From Segatella copri (GTDB lineage: Bacteria > Bacteroidota > Bacteroidia > Bacteroidales > Bacteroidaceae): a DNA stretch of 64,000 nucleotides. The stretch covers positions 32,252 through 96,251 of the forward strand of contig NZ_VZAD01000020.1 of the NCBI RefSeq assembly GCF_009495355.1, written 5' to 3'. Shown here piece after piece: positions 9,973 to 17,646 of this stretch (position 1 is its first letter; each line of letters starts with the position of its first letter). The notes under the pieces are model-generated. The model did not search any database. It had not been told where the DNA came from and saw only the letters and a program-made list of their open reading frames with translations. The translations under genes and the position numbers were made by a program.

Positions 9973-10322
9973 CTACTTTTTCCAATATTTTTCAGCCATA
10001 GGCTGCAACCTTTCTTTTATTACTTCCATAACAGTCCCGAAATCAAGCATTTCTTTCCATTGTATCTTTTTCAGAAATGCTTTCCAACGTGCCATACGTG
10101 CTGCGTCTGTCGCAAAACTTTCTGTAAACAACTGCAATTCGGGATTGTATGTAAGACCGCGATTGTCAAAAGTCGCCTTGATAGCATCGTATAAGGTGTC
10201 ATCAGACAAATCTCTCTTTGTTAGGAGTTGATAACAGTCGAAGAAATCTTTCATGCGACTATTGAGAACATCACGATCTATCATCGTATGGAATTTCTCT
10301 GCGACAACTGTCCGAAGACTTT
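9973..10322 (-). pseudogene. Remnant of an AbiEii-type nucleotidyltransferase toxin (C-terminal part)
   Basis: The minus-strand frame from about 10320 reads RTVVAEKFHTMIDRDV, then NSRMKDFFDCYQLL, a characteristic AbiEii/AbiGii toxin segment (AEKF..R.KD..D). It continues to a C-terminus ending EKYWKK at 9973. The homologous frame extends upstream of the first Met (10284) to an in-frame stop near 10320, and the N-terminal nucleotidyltransferase half (GG-x12-D-x-D) is absent. No AbiEi antitoxin partner is present nearby. It is therefore a decayed fragment of an abortive-infection/toxin gene, abutting the LytTR remnant. Confidence 0.7.
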
Positions 10323-10354
10323 AGAACAACAAATCGTTTGGTATAATAAGATAA

Positions 10355-10391
10355 GCGCCCTTCGTTAGCAGTAACATTCTAGCGAAGGGCG
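10355..10391 (-). terminator. Hairpin terminator after the envelope cluster
   Basis: GCGCCCTTCG-TTAG pairs with CTAG-CGAAGGGCG, a stem of about 13 bp, seven bases beyond the metalloprotease stop. The downstream T content on the minus strand is modest, so the hairpin is clear but termination efficiency is uncertain. Confidence 0.65.
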
Positions 10392-10397
10392 TTTTCC

Positions 10398-11048
10398 TTA
10401 CATCATTTTACTTAAAGATTTCTTGCAATCCTCACACAACCCATGTTTCATGTAGAAGGTATTCTTGCCATGGGCATCCTGCATCAGGCACTTCGGGTCA
10501 TCCTTCTTGCAATGCGGCAAGCCACGAGAATGCAGGAATTCATGGATTGTTACTTTCCATAAGTCATCCTTTCGTTTTAATCGGAAGGTTGAAACCACAC
10601 AAGCATTACCTGGACGGAAACTTAATCCCATGATACCATAGTTATAGTTTCCGTGGATAGAGGTAGAGATGTCTCGATGTGTCAGACCAATGGTTACAAA
10701 ATCGGATCCCTGGTTCTGTTGCTTCAGGAAACCAAGTATATTTCCTGCCCAATATCTGTTTCTCGGCTTGTAAAGACAAGAAGCAGGAATATCTTTCTTG
10801 GGTAGTACTTCTATCTCGGACAGATAGATGGGAACCAGGTGCTTTTCCAATTCCTCCTTCAATTGATTTGCTTCCTTCTGGGTGAAGTCTCCAAACGGCT
10901 GAAGGTCAATATGAACGTAACTTTCCGGTGGACAGGTACAGAGAGTGTCTGAGTCATCCTCTGTGCTGCTTGTCTTTTTCCAACTACTACAACTGCTCAT
11001 CAAGATGATAATCAGTCCTACGGTTAATGTTACAAATGTTTTTCTCAT
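10398..11048 (-). CDS. Archaemetzincin-like zinc metalloprotease lipoprotein
   Basis: A 216-residue protein with a lipoprotein signal (VGLIIILMSSC, Cys about 20). The zinc motif HEFLHSRGLPH gives His169, Glu170, His173 and His179. It is followed at once by Cys180, Cys187 (CLMQ) and a CEDC pair (Cys205/208). HExxHxxGxxHC with the four downstream cysteines is the archaemetzincin pattern: one catalytic and one structural zinc. Typical archaemetzincins are cytosolic, so a lipid-anchored form is unusual. The ATG overlaps the stop of the upstream GH25 gene by four bases, so it is the last gene of an operon with the L,D-transpeptidase and GH25. Its substrate is not deducible; envelope-protein processing is an inference. 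Confidence 0.8.
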   Translation of the reverse strand: MRKTFVTLTVGLIIILMSSCSSWKKTSSTEDDSDTLCTCPPESYVHIDLQPFGDFTQKEANQLKEELEKHLVPIYLSEIEVLPKKDIPASCLYKPRNRYWAGNILGFLKQQNQGSDFVTIGLTHRDISTSIHGNYNYGIMGLSFRPGNACVVSTFRLKRKDDLWKVTIHEFLHSRGLPHCKKDDPKCLMQDAHGKNTFYMKHGLCEDCKKSLSKMM

Positions 11049-11716
11049 AATTGTATCTCTTTTAATTTACAGTTTAAAATGTTATAGTCAACATTTCCTT
11101 TTATGCCAGCTACCTTTTTTATCGTTTTCTGATGGATGGCATGGGGTAGCACTACAGGTGCATTGACATCTCCACACCAATACTGGCAGTCATTGAAATG
11201 ACCGAGAAAGTTTTTGGTATAGAAAGGCTGACTGCAATAGATAATGGGGTTCTTGCCATAATGCTTCTTGCATAGATTGACAAATACCCTGACTCTTTTT
11301 CTGAGTTCATTGCCTGAGACTTTATATCCCTTGGTCTGCCTCTCTATGTCTATGACAGGAATCAAGTCCATCTTGATGCCAGCTGTAGCTTGATGGAAGT
11401 TTTGGAATTGCTCTTCGCTTGAACTGCTTGTTGTCATGAAATGATAAGCACCGACCAATATGCCACGTTTTTGGGCATTGTGGGCGAACCTCTTAAAGGT
11501 TTCATCCTGATGCGTTGCACCTTCTGTAGCTTTGAGATAGACAAAGGAGGCGGTAACCTGGTCCCAGTCTTCCACACAATTATGGTGAGAAAGATCCACA
11601 CCATATATATTACTATCCTTGTTTTCTTTTGTAAAGCGACAGGCAAAGAAGGAAACAGTAGCGATTCCCAGAACCATGACCGCCATTGCCATATACTTCA
11701 TTTTCAACTTCTTCAT
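11045..11716 (-). CDS. GH25 muramidase (lysozyme-like), secreted
   Basis: A 223-residue protein with an N-terminal hydrophobic segment (MAMAVMVLGIATVSFFAC) that could be a lipoprotein signal (Cys26). The GH25 domain follows: GVDLSHHN (first catalytic Asp region), YLKATEG, GAYHF, and IPVIDIERQ with the Asp and Glu of the acid pair, then PIIYCSQPFY. GH25 enzymes cleave the MurNAc-GlcNAc bond of peptidoglycan. It starts 12 bases after the L,D-transpeptidase stop and its end overlaps the metalloprotease start (ATGA). The C-terminus ends soon after the domain, with no cell-wall binding module. A second GH25 gene is encoded 1.4 kb away. Confidence 0.88.
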   Translation of the reverse strand: MKKLKMKYMAMAVMVLGIATVSFFACRFTKENKDSNIYGVDLSHHNCVEDWDQVTASFVYLKATEGATHQDETFKRFAHNAQKRGILVGAYHFMTTSSSSEEQFQNFHQATAGIKMDLIPVIDIERQTKGYKVSGNELRKRVRVFVNLCKKHYGKNPIIYCSQPFYTKNFLGHFNDCQYWCGDVNAPVVLPHAIHQKTIKKVAGIKGNVDYNILNCKLKEIQL

Positions 11717-11728
11717 AGAATATTCTTT

Positions 11729-12379
11729 TTATTTGTATTTTGCATAAATCAATACCGGTCTTCTCCTAGAAGATTCCTTGTATATCTGCATCACTTTCTC
11801 TACGCAGCTCCTTGATACAGTAAAGCAACCACGGCTCTCTGTTCCCAGCGGAATATACTTCTTTTCACCGGAGAATCTTGTCACCTTGCCAGCAGAATGA
11901 ATCAGGATACCACGGGCTTCTGCCAGATAATTGCTCTTGTCGAGCCCTCGAAGGCGAACGCAGTTCTTGAACTTCATTCCACCTTTTCCTATCATGACAT
12001 ATCTTCCAAGACTCGTGCATCCGCTTCCAGGGTTATTGCTGAACTTTGGTTGGGCAGCCGTATTTCCTTTACCGCTTCCATGCATGCAATAGCTGCTCAT
12101 CAGTCTTTTGCCACGCTGCAAGTCGTAGATAAAGAATCTCTTCTTGCCAGATGGTTTGGAGAAATCCACCAGGATGTAGTAATCCGTACTGTATCCCCGT
12201 CTGTCGCAATAATCCCTTACTTGCGTCAGATTCTCACAATCCACCTGATGATACCACTCTTTAGCATCCATCGTATTCTTAAGAAACGGTTTTGTGAACC
12301 TATTATAAATAGGTGGAACGAAAAGAACACCGATGACAAGCAGAACCAGTATTCCCAATATAATCAATAACTTCTTCAT
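11729..12379 (-). CDS. Murein L,D-transpeptidase catalytic domain protein
   Basis: About 216 residues, with an N-terminal membrane anchor (MKKLLIILGILVLLVIGVLF). The YkuD_2-type L,D-transpeptidase domain shows GSGCTSLGRY, ARGILIHSAG and the active-site region GTESRGCFTVS with the nucleophilic Cys. These enzymes form 3-3 peptidoglycan cross-links or attach proteins to the wall. ATG 12379 is chosen because a -7 box (12387-12394) lies just in front; the alternative upstream TTG at 12409 is inside or upstream of the promoter. The same operon contains a muramidase and a metalloprotease lipoprotein, so a joint role in wall remodelling is likely. Confidence 0.85.
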   Translation of the reverse strand: MKKLLIILGILVLLVIGVLFVPPIYNRFTKPFLKNTMDAKEWYHQVDCENLTQVRDYCDRRGYSTDYYILVDFSKPSGKKRFFIYDLQRGKRLMSSYCMHGSGKGNTAAQPKFSNNPGSGCTSLGRYVMIGKGGMKFKNCVRLRGLDKSNYLAEARGILIHSAGKVTRFSGEKKYIPLGTESRGCFTVSRSCVEKVMQIYKESSRRRPVLIYAKYK

Positions 12380-12386
12380 AATAATA

Positions 12387-12394
12387 CAAAAGTA
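12387..12394 (-). promoter_or_regulatory. -7 box directly before the L,D-transpeptidase gene
   Basis: The minus strand reads TACTTTTG, ending seven bases before ATG 12379. Transcription would start within a few bases of the start codon, so the message would be nearly leaderless. Confidence 0.5.
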
Positions 12395-12474
12395 GAAAAA
12401 AATAAGCAAGTAATGATGCTATCCATACGTGGATTGTATCAAATACTCGCTTATGTGTATGAAATCATCAATGC

Positions 12475-13257
12475 CTATAGCATCAAATCCTTGATGGTTG
12501 TACCATTCATGAATCTACTTAAATCTACCCTTTCACCAATACCATGCAAATGTCCGGTTTCTGAATACTGCCAGATATTGCACTTTCCTCTGCCATCAAT
12601 AGATGGTTGTCGGGAGTTATAATTGGCGATGAAGAGATAATAGCGATTGAACTTCGCCCCCATCTCCTTATTATAGAAGCTCTCGTTGCTATAGATGATA
12701 GGATACTTGCCATAGTGTTTCTTCACCAAGTCAGCAAACACCTGTATGCTATCCTGCAGCTGTCGTCCCTTCCATCTTCCCTGGATGCCTTTTTCCTCCA
12801 CATCCAATACAGGAATCAAGTCCTGCTCACTCTTCTTCACCATCTTTAGGAAATCCCGGAACTGAGCAGTTACTGAATAGCCGGCAGACATCAGATGATA
12901 AGATCCTACCTTCAACCCATATTTACGAGCCAGTCTGATATTTCGACGATAATGTCGATCCACATATCCCTTACCATGTGTAGCTCTGATATAAACGAAC
13001 TTGATTCGCTTGTTCTTCGCTATTTCCTTCCACTTGATAACTCCATTGTGTTTCGACACATCAATGCCGTCATATCCGCCATGAGTATAAGGTTGCCCTT
13101 TCAATCTATCAACGAACACATCAGAATAAAATGAGGCGATGCCTAACCATCGCTTCACCTTATATGGCGACACCAAATACATGATTTCCAGACCAATACC
13201 AGCCAAAACGACCAGGCTGCCTAAGGAAACCAAAGTATATTTCAATCCTTTCTTCAT
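12475..13257 (-). CDS. GH25 muramidase, membrane-anchored
   Basis: A 260-residue protein with an N-terminal hydrophobic helix (YTLVSLGSLVVLAGIGLEIMYLV) and a GH25 domain: GIDVSKHNGVIKW, YIRATHG, GSYHLMS, IPVLDVEEKG (catalytic Asp/Glu), YPIIYSNESFYN, NIWQYSETG and VDLSRF. The last two are the usual closing strands of the barrel, so the domain is complete. It has its own promoter and sits just upstream of the L,D-transpeptidase operon on the same strand. It is more complete than the GH25 at 11045-11716, which lacks the NIWQYS segment, so the two are not simple recent duplicates. Confidence 0.9.
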   Translation of the reverse strand: MKKGLKYTLVSLGSLVVLAGIGLEIMYLVSPYKVKRWLGIASFYSDVFVDRLKGQPYTHGGYDGIDVSKHNGVIKWKEIAKNKRIKFVYIRATHGKGYVDRHYRRNIRLARKYGLKVGSYHLMSAGYSVTAQFRDFLKMVKKSEQDLIPVLDVEEKGIQGRWKGRQLQDSIQVFADLVKKHYGKYPIIYSNESFYNKEMGAKFNRYYLFIANYNSRQPSIDGRGKCNIWQYSETGHLHGIGERVDLSRFMNGTTIKDLML

Positions 13258-13285
13258 TACATTTTATTAGTTGTTTTCAGGGGGA

Positions 13286-13293
13286 CAAAGATA
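13286..13293 (-). promoter_or_regulatory. -7 box of the upstream GH25 gene
   Basis: The minus strand reads TATCTTTG, a match to TAnnTTTG, 28 bases before ATG 13257. No good -33 box is seen at 19-21 bp. Confidence 0.5.
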
Positions 13294-13367
13294 GTGAATT
13301 TATCCGAAACAGCATAGACAATTGGGGGATAAATGTATGAAATGGGGAGCTGGAAGTACCAAATGAC

Positions 13368-13406
13368 AAAACGGATGCTTGACCACATTCTTCAAGCATC
13401 CGTTTT
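13368..13406 (-). terminator. Terminator of hicAB
   Basis: AAAACGGATGCTTGA and TCAAGCATCCGTTTT form a perfect stem of about 14 bp with T4 on both strands, directly after the hicB stop. Confidence 0.8.
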
Positions 13407-13413
13407 GCAAAAT

Positions 13414-13833
13414 TCATACACACATAATCGTTTGTAAATCTGATCCTATTTTATGAAGACCATCAACAATACGTTTACGCTGCTGCTCACGTGGTTTCTT
13501 CAATCCATTCACATAGTGTGATAAAAGACTTTGGTTTATTCCAGAAGCACGACTAATTGCCGCTAGAGAAACGTATGGAGAATATGCCTTCAAAAGAGTA
13601 GTTGCATCCTGATAGTTATACACAAACTCATAATCGCCATTCTTCAGCCATTCTGGAACATCTTCTCCATTTTCCACAAGACCTTCAACATGAAACTCTA
13701 AACTATCCTTTGCCTCCTTTTGCAAAGCTTCAAAGGTTGGTGCTGTAAAAACCACCGCACCTGGTACATTACTACCAAGAGAACCACCAAAATTCTTGTC
13801 GCACCACGCAACATTAACAATAATCTTTTCCAT
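13414..13833 (-). CDS. hicB: HicB-family antitoxin with C-terminal XRE helix-turn-helix
   Basis: A 139-residue protein. Residues 1-65 form a partial RNase-H-like HicB fold (MEKIIVNVAWCDKNFGGSLG.., ALQKEAKDSLEFHVEGL). A C-terminal XRE-type helix-turn-helix (SLAAISRASGINQSLLSHYV) would bind the operator. HicB neutralises HicA and represses the operon. It lies 61 bases downstream of hicA on the same strand and shares the hicA promoter. The toxin-first order is the usual hicAB arrangement. Confidence 0.9.
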   Translation of the reverse strand: MEKIIVNVAWCDKNFGGSLGSNVPGAVVFTAPTFEALQKEAKDSLEFHVEGLVENGEDVPEWLKNGDYEFVYNYQDATTLLKAYSPYVSLAAISRASGINQSLLSHYVNGLKKPREQQRKRIVDGLHKIGSDLQTIMCV

Positions 13834-13894
13834 AATGTGCTACTTTAAAATCATTATTAATTCAAAAAGCGAATGCACCAAGGCTGTGGAAGTT

Positions 13895-14089
13895 TTACTT
13901 CCAACCTGCCTGGTGCCAGATGCTATTAAGAAGAAATTGATTCAGCACTTCACTTTCCTTACCTCTAATCGTTACGGTTCCAGACTTGGAAGGATGCTTG
14001 AATTGTCTATGGTCACCCTTGGTTCTCGCCAAATACCAACCATCTTTCTTCAACATCTGCAAAACATCTTTGACTTTGTACTTTTTCAT
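13895..14089 (-). CDS. hicA: HicA mRNA interferase toxin
   Basis: A 64-residue double-stranded-RNA-binding-like toxin. MKKYKVKDVLQMLKKDGW is followed by GDHRQFKHP, which carries the catalytic His of the G-(S/D)-H-x-x-F-x-H-P motif, and the closing LLNSIWHQAGWK. ATG 14089 is chosen because the HicA family starts there and the promoter (14116-14147) leaves only about 20 bases of leader; the longer frame to 14146 would run through that promoter. Paired with hicB downstream. Confidence 0.9.
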   Translation of the reverse strand: MKKYKVKDVLQMLKKDGWYLARTKGDHRQFKHPSKSGTVTIRGKESEVLNQFLLNSIWHQAGWK

Positions 14090-14115
14090 ATCATTGAATG
14101 TTTTGATTACGCAGG

Positions 14116-14147
14116 CAAAGGTACGAATAATAATACTCTTAAGCAAA
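14116..14147 (-). promoter_or_regulatory. Promoter of hicAB
   Basis: On the minus strand, TTTG (14144-14147) and TACCTTTG (14116-14123) are separated by 20 bp, a full match to the Bacteroidota consensus. HicB would be expected to bind close by. Confidence 0.75.
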
Positions 14148-14225
14148 TGTTTTGCGTTAAAAGTATTAAAAGTAATACCATATTTTATGTATCCATTAGA
14201 TTTTCATGAACGAATTTAAGGATAT

Positions 14226-14942
14226 TCACCATTTTATTACTGGCATATTCCCATCAAACTTACCCCACATTACGGGATGCTGACGATTCCCTGATGCTTC
14301 TACTACTCCTTGATGCACGAAATTATAGATTTCCTTAGCCGTGATAACTCTATCCTTGTCTGTATCAGCACCACCTCGCAAGCCACGTTCCAAAAACACC
14401 GTAAACAGACTGTTCTTGAAACCTGTCTGTCTCGGAGTTTCTAAGGATTTCTCCGTTGAACGGGAAGAGAGAAAGAACATCACATTCTCTTTAGAATAGT
14501 TAGTACTCCTCTTATTCGTATTTCTCATTTTCCCTGCAAAGCAAGCATCCACGAATATCATTTTCTGCTGAGCTTTACTCTGTCTCATAATGCTCAATAC
14601 GGAAGAGTAATACAAAAATCCATCGTAACACACCAATCCACCAGGCACACCATGACCACTAAAGTATAGGATAATAGCATCTGATGGCGAAGCCTTGGCA
14701 AATGTATTACGCATTGCCGTACATACCTTTTGGATAGTAACGTCTGAATTGACAAAACAATCAACCGTAGCATTACCATTCTTGGTAAAGATACCCGATA
14801 TGGTCTTGGCATCATTCGCACTAACCCGAAGATCGTTCTGACGACCGGGATAATCGGCGATGCCAACACACACGATATAGGTTCTTGCTTGCAAAAACAA
14901 AATGCACAACAAGAAAAACATTATTATTGCTAATCGTTTCAT
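14226..14942 (-). CDS. Secreted caspase-family (C14-like) cysteine protease
   Basis: A 238-residue protein with a signal peptide (MKRLAIIMFFLLCILFLQA). The caspase fold is marked by YIVCVGIADYPG, the ND-A motif region, the catalytic His97 in YFSGHG and the catalytic Cys134 in VDACFAGK, followed by FLSSRSTEKS. These enzymes normally cut after basic residues. The start ATG overlaps the stop of the preceding caspase-like gene (ATGA at 14939-14942), so the two are translationally coupled. It is the last gene of a five-gene set with three Sel1/TPR proteins. Both catalytic residues are intact. Its target is unknown; the neighbouring Sel1 proteins are candidates for partners or substrates. Confidence 0.85.
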   Translation of the reverse strand: MKRLAIIMFFLLCILFLQARTYIVCVGIADYPGRQNDLRVSANDAKTISGIFTKNGNATVDCFVNSDVTIQKVCTAMRNTFAKASPSDAIILYFSGHGVPGGLVCYDGFLYYSSVLSIMRQSKAQQKMIFVDACFAGKMRNTNKRSTNYSKENVMFFLSSRSTEKSLETPRQTGFKNSLFTVFLERGLRGGADTDKDRVITAKEIYNFVHQGVVEASGNRQHPVMWGKFDGNMPVIKW

Positions 14943-15556
14943 TCTTTCATCTCCTCCACTGACACATCATTTAGAAAACATTTATAACTACTATATATTT
15001 GAATCTCATTATGATACACATCAACATATTTGGTATTTATCATTGCATCATATGCAGACTTAACATCCATAGTCTCTGCATATGTCTTATAAAATTGAAA
15101 GAGAAGTTCAAGTTCTTTAGAATGAACAAGTCCTTCTCCTGCTATCAAACACTTACAAAACTTAGTTTTTGAAAGTTTTTCCCCTAGTGACGAAGAGAAA
15201 CAAGCTTGCAAAAACAAAATCAAATTACAATCTACAGCTTCATTCAAAGGCTTAACAGTTTGTATAAACTCATCCCATAATATACAATCATCATCAGATT
15301 GATTTACTTCATACCCTTTAAATGCTATTCCATTTTCATCACCATGTACACACAAGTGAAGGACAAGAGTTGTCTCTTTTGAAACCTGCTTCAACAAACA
15401 AGTTACAACTTCTTTGAAATCTTTCTTATTTTCAACAGTCTCAAAACATACATTCAACCCTTGATACTATGGATTATCTTTAATTTCCCATTTCATCATC
15501 CCCCAAAAATCATATGAACCTTCAGGCATTGATTCTATAAAAACAACATTACCCAT
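14939..15556 (-). pseudogene. Cytosolic caspase-like/CHAT-type protein interrupted by an in-frame amber codon
   Basis: The frame begins at ATG 15556, two bases after the stop of the upstream Sel1 gene, and runs 205 codons to 14939. It contains a TAG at codon 30 (15467-15469), so it reads MGNVVFIESMPEG..WEIKDNP, stop, then YQGLNVCFETVENKKDF. Downstream of the stop the frame is intact, with a His-Gly motif (HLCVHGDENG, His71) and a Cys motif (LFLQACFSSS, Cys119), the dyad arrangement of caspase-fold CHAT proteins. Without the stop it is a tidy operon member lacking a signal peptide. It could be a nonsense mutant, a sequencing error, or be expressed by reinitiation at TTG 15457, which would still retain both catalytic residues. 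Confidence 0.7.
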
Positions 15557-15558
15557 AA

Positions 15559-16818
15559 TTATCTTTCTTGTTTTAAATCCTTTAAATGCTCTATAATATC
15601 TTGATGCAATCCCAACGCTGCATCTTTTTCATACCAATAGATTGCCTTATCAATATCTTTTTCAGTTCCAAGACCAAATTCATAGCAAGCCCCTAAATAT
15701 TTATATGCAATAAAGCCCATAATGCCACATAGATTTGCCGCATCATAAAACAACTTATAAGCCAGTTTATAATCTTGACTTACACCATCACCTTGAAAAT
15801 ATATGATACCAAGAGTAGCCATTGCTGGACCATTTTTCTTTAAAGCAGCTTGGCTTAGATAATGAACAGCTTCTTGCATATCTTTCTTTATTCCATTTCC
15901 CCGATAATAACAAAAGCCAACTTCAAATAATCCCATACCATCTCCACTTTTAGCAGATTTCAAAAAATATTCAAATGCCAAATGAGGATTCTCCTCTATA
16001 CCACGTCCTCCCTTATAACACTCTCCAACCCAAAGAGCAGCATCAGAATTTCCACAATCAGCAGCCCTTTTAAAATAGCGAAAGGATTTGTACGCATCCC
16101 TCTCTACATTTTCACCATTATGATATTTGTATCCAAGTTCATAAAAAGCATCAGCATCATTATTGTCCGCGGCAAGCATAAAATATTGTAAACTCTTATT
16201 CTTATCAACGACTACACCTTTTCCTTTGTCATACATAAATCCAATCGCACATTGAGCAACAGCATTTCCTTTATCGGCAGCTTGTTTATAAAAAGCAGCA
16301 GCCTTACTCCAATTTTGTTCTACGCCAAACCCATTAAAATAACACCAAGCCAAATATACTGTAGCTTCAACATTTCCTTTCAAATGAGCTTTTTGAAAAT
16401 ACTTAAATGCAAACATCTCATTTTTATCTGTGCCCAAACCATCGGCATAACATAAGCCGATTTTACATTGAGCCTCTGCTAAGCCTTTGTCTGCAGCCAT
16501 CTTTAAGTATTTTGCCGCCAAAGAAAAACTTTGGGGTACAGTCAGTCCATAATAGTAAAGATAACCTAATGCAAACTGCGCCTTGGCATCTCCCTGCTTA
16601 ATTGCAGCATTCATTAATTCTTGGCTATAAACATTATAGTCTATTCCTGCCGTGTATTTTACAGTTACCCTTTTCCCCCATGTTTGAGTAAATCTTCCCT
16701 GCACCCGAGGAGGTTCTATGGGACGCATTACTGGTTGTCTCGACAAAGGCTGTATTTGAGCCTTTATCGAGAGAGCCATTGAAACAAGCAAAAACAAAAA
16801 AAATATCTTTCTCATCAT
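15559..16818 (-). CDS. Exported Sel1-repeat protein
   Basis: A 419-residue protein with a signal peptide (FFLFLLVSMALSIKAQ). After about 70 residues comes an array of roughly nine to ten Sel1-like repeats of 36 residues, each with the pattern A-x-x-x-L-G-x-x-Y-x-x-G-x-G-V-x-x-D-x-x-K-A. Sel1 repeats form alpha-solenoid scaffolds for protein-protein contacts. It overlaps the upstream TPR gene by four bases and is followed two bases later by the caspase-like gene. Tight coupling suggests it acts with the caspase-fold proteins. An exported Sel1 array next to a cytosolic CHAT-like protein is notable. Confidence 0.85.
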   Translation of the reverse strand: MMRKIFFLFLLVSMALSIKAQIQPLSRQPVMRPIEPPRVQGRFTQTWGKRVTVKYTAGIDYNVYSQELMNAAIKQGDAKAQFALGYLYYYGLTVPQSFSLAAKYLKMAADKGLAEAQCKIGLCYADGLGTDKNEMFAFKYFQKAHLKGNVEATVYLAWCYFNGFGVEQNWSKAAAFYKQAADKGNAVAQCAIGFMYDKGKGVVVDKNKSLQYFMLAADNNDADAFYELGYKYHNGENVERDAYKSFRYFKRAADCGNSDAALWVGECYKGGRGIEENPHLAFEYFLKSAKSGDGMGLFEVGFCYYRGNGIKKDMQEAVHYLSQAALKKNGPAMATLGIIYFQGDGVSQDYKLAYKLFYDAANLCGIMGFIAYKYLGACYEFGLGTEKDIDKAIYWYEKDAALGLHQDIIEHLKDLKQER

Positions 16819-17639
16819 TTTCCATTAATTTCATTCAACATCTCTATAGACCGTTTATCTCCTAACGATGCACCCTGCTTAAATAGTTCTATAGCTTTAT
16901 TCTTATCTTGCTGACTAGGATTATTATTACACAAAGAACCTATAGAATACAAAAGAACTCCTAATGTTCCCATACAATACGAATCGTGATATTTCTCAAC
17001 ACCCAATTTTAGCAATTGCATTGCTTCTGCGTACCTATATTGATTTACTAAAAGAATATTTAGATTGTGAATGGCTCTTGCTTGTCCTTTTGGTCCATTG
17101 TCTATAGCAAGTCTATAATACTTTTCTGCCAAATCTAATTTTCCACTTTCACTATACAAATGACCTAAATTGTAATAAGCCCAATTACTTGGAACTTTAG
17201 CTGCTAACAACAGATACTTTTCTGCTAATTCCTTTTTTCCAAAATCTGAGCAATAAGATCCAAACTCTCCCATTGCCTCAGGAAGGAATTGATCAGCTGC
17301 TTTTTTCAGCCACGTCATCCCCTCATCTATATTTTTATTACGATCTATTCCTTCCATATAACTAATTCCTAACAAATATTGAGCTTCAGCTATATTATAT
17401 TCTTTTGCCCCACACTCTATAATTACAGGAATGCCATACCAACGTCCATTTACATCACCTTGATAATAGTCTTTCACCGTTTTTTCTACATCTACTTTTA
17501 TAGATTTACCATTCATAGAAAAAGTCCTAATTTTCGTCTTTTCCATTTGACAAACTTCAACTACATCACTTACGGATTTTTGTGCGAGAACAAATTCGAC
17601 AAAAAAAAATAAAATAAAAACAGATATTAAACGTTTCAT
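16815..17639 (-). CDS. Exported TPR/Sel1-like repeat protein
   Basis: A 274-residue protein with a signal peptide (MKRLISVFILFFFVEFVLAQ). The mature part has a divergent N-terminal region containing GRWYGIPVIIE, then about five TPR/Sel1-like repeats (EAQYLLGISYMEG, NWAYYNLGHLYSESGKLDLAEKYYRLA, ..QQDKNKAIELFKQGASLGD). It is placed between two Sel1 proteins, seven bases from one and overlapping the other (ATGA). The repeats are less regular than in its neighbours. It is probably a scaffold; no enzymatic motif is visible. Confidence 0.8.
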   Translation of the reverse strand: MKRLISVFILFFFVEFVLAQKSVSDVVEVCQMEKTKIRTFSMNGKSIKVDVEKTVKDYYQGDVNGRWYGIPVIIECGAKEYNIAEAQYLLGISYMEGIDRNKNIDEGMTWLKKAADQFLPEAMGEFGSYCSDFGKKELAEKYLLLAAKVPSNWAYYNLGHLYSESGKLDLAEKYYRLAIDNGPKGQARAIHNLNILLVNQYRYAEAMQLLKLGVEKYHDSYCMGTLGVLLYSIGSLCNNNPSQQDKNKAIELFKQGASLGDKRSIEMLNEINGK

Positions 17640-17646
17640 ATTAAAA

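Noticed and set aside
9839..10231. 130-codon plus-strand frame across the LytTR/AbiEii remnant junction
   Set aside because: It is in a different frame from the LytTR remnant, antisense to the AbiEii remnant, and has no domain of its own.
13796..14209. 137-codon plus-strand frame over hicA
   Set aside because: Antisense to hicA and its promoter; hicA has the catalytic motif and a partner hicB.
15457..15469. Amber codon read as an amino acid through an altered genetic code
   Set aside because: Nothing else in the window points to a recoded stop, and no suppressor tRNA or recoding signal was seen.
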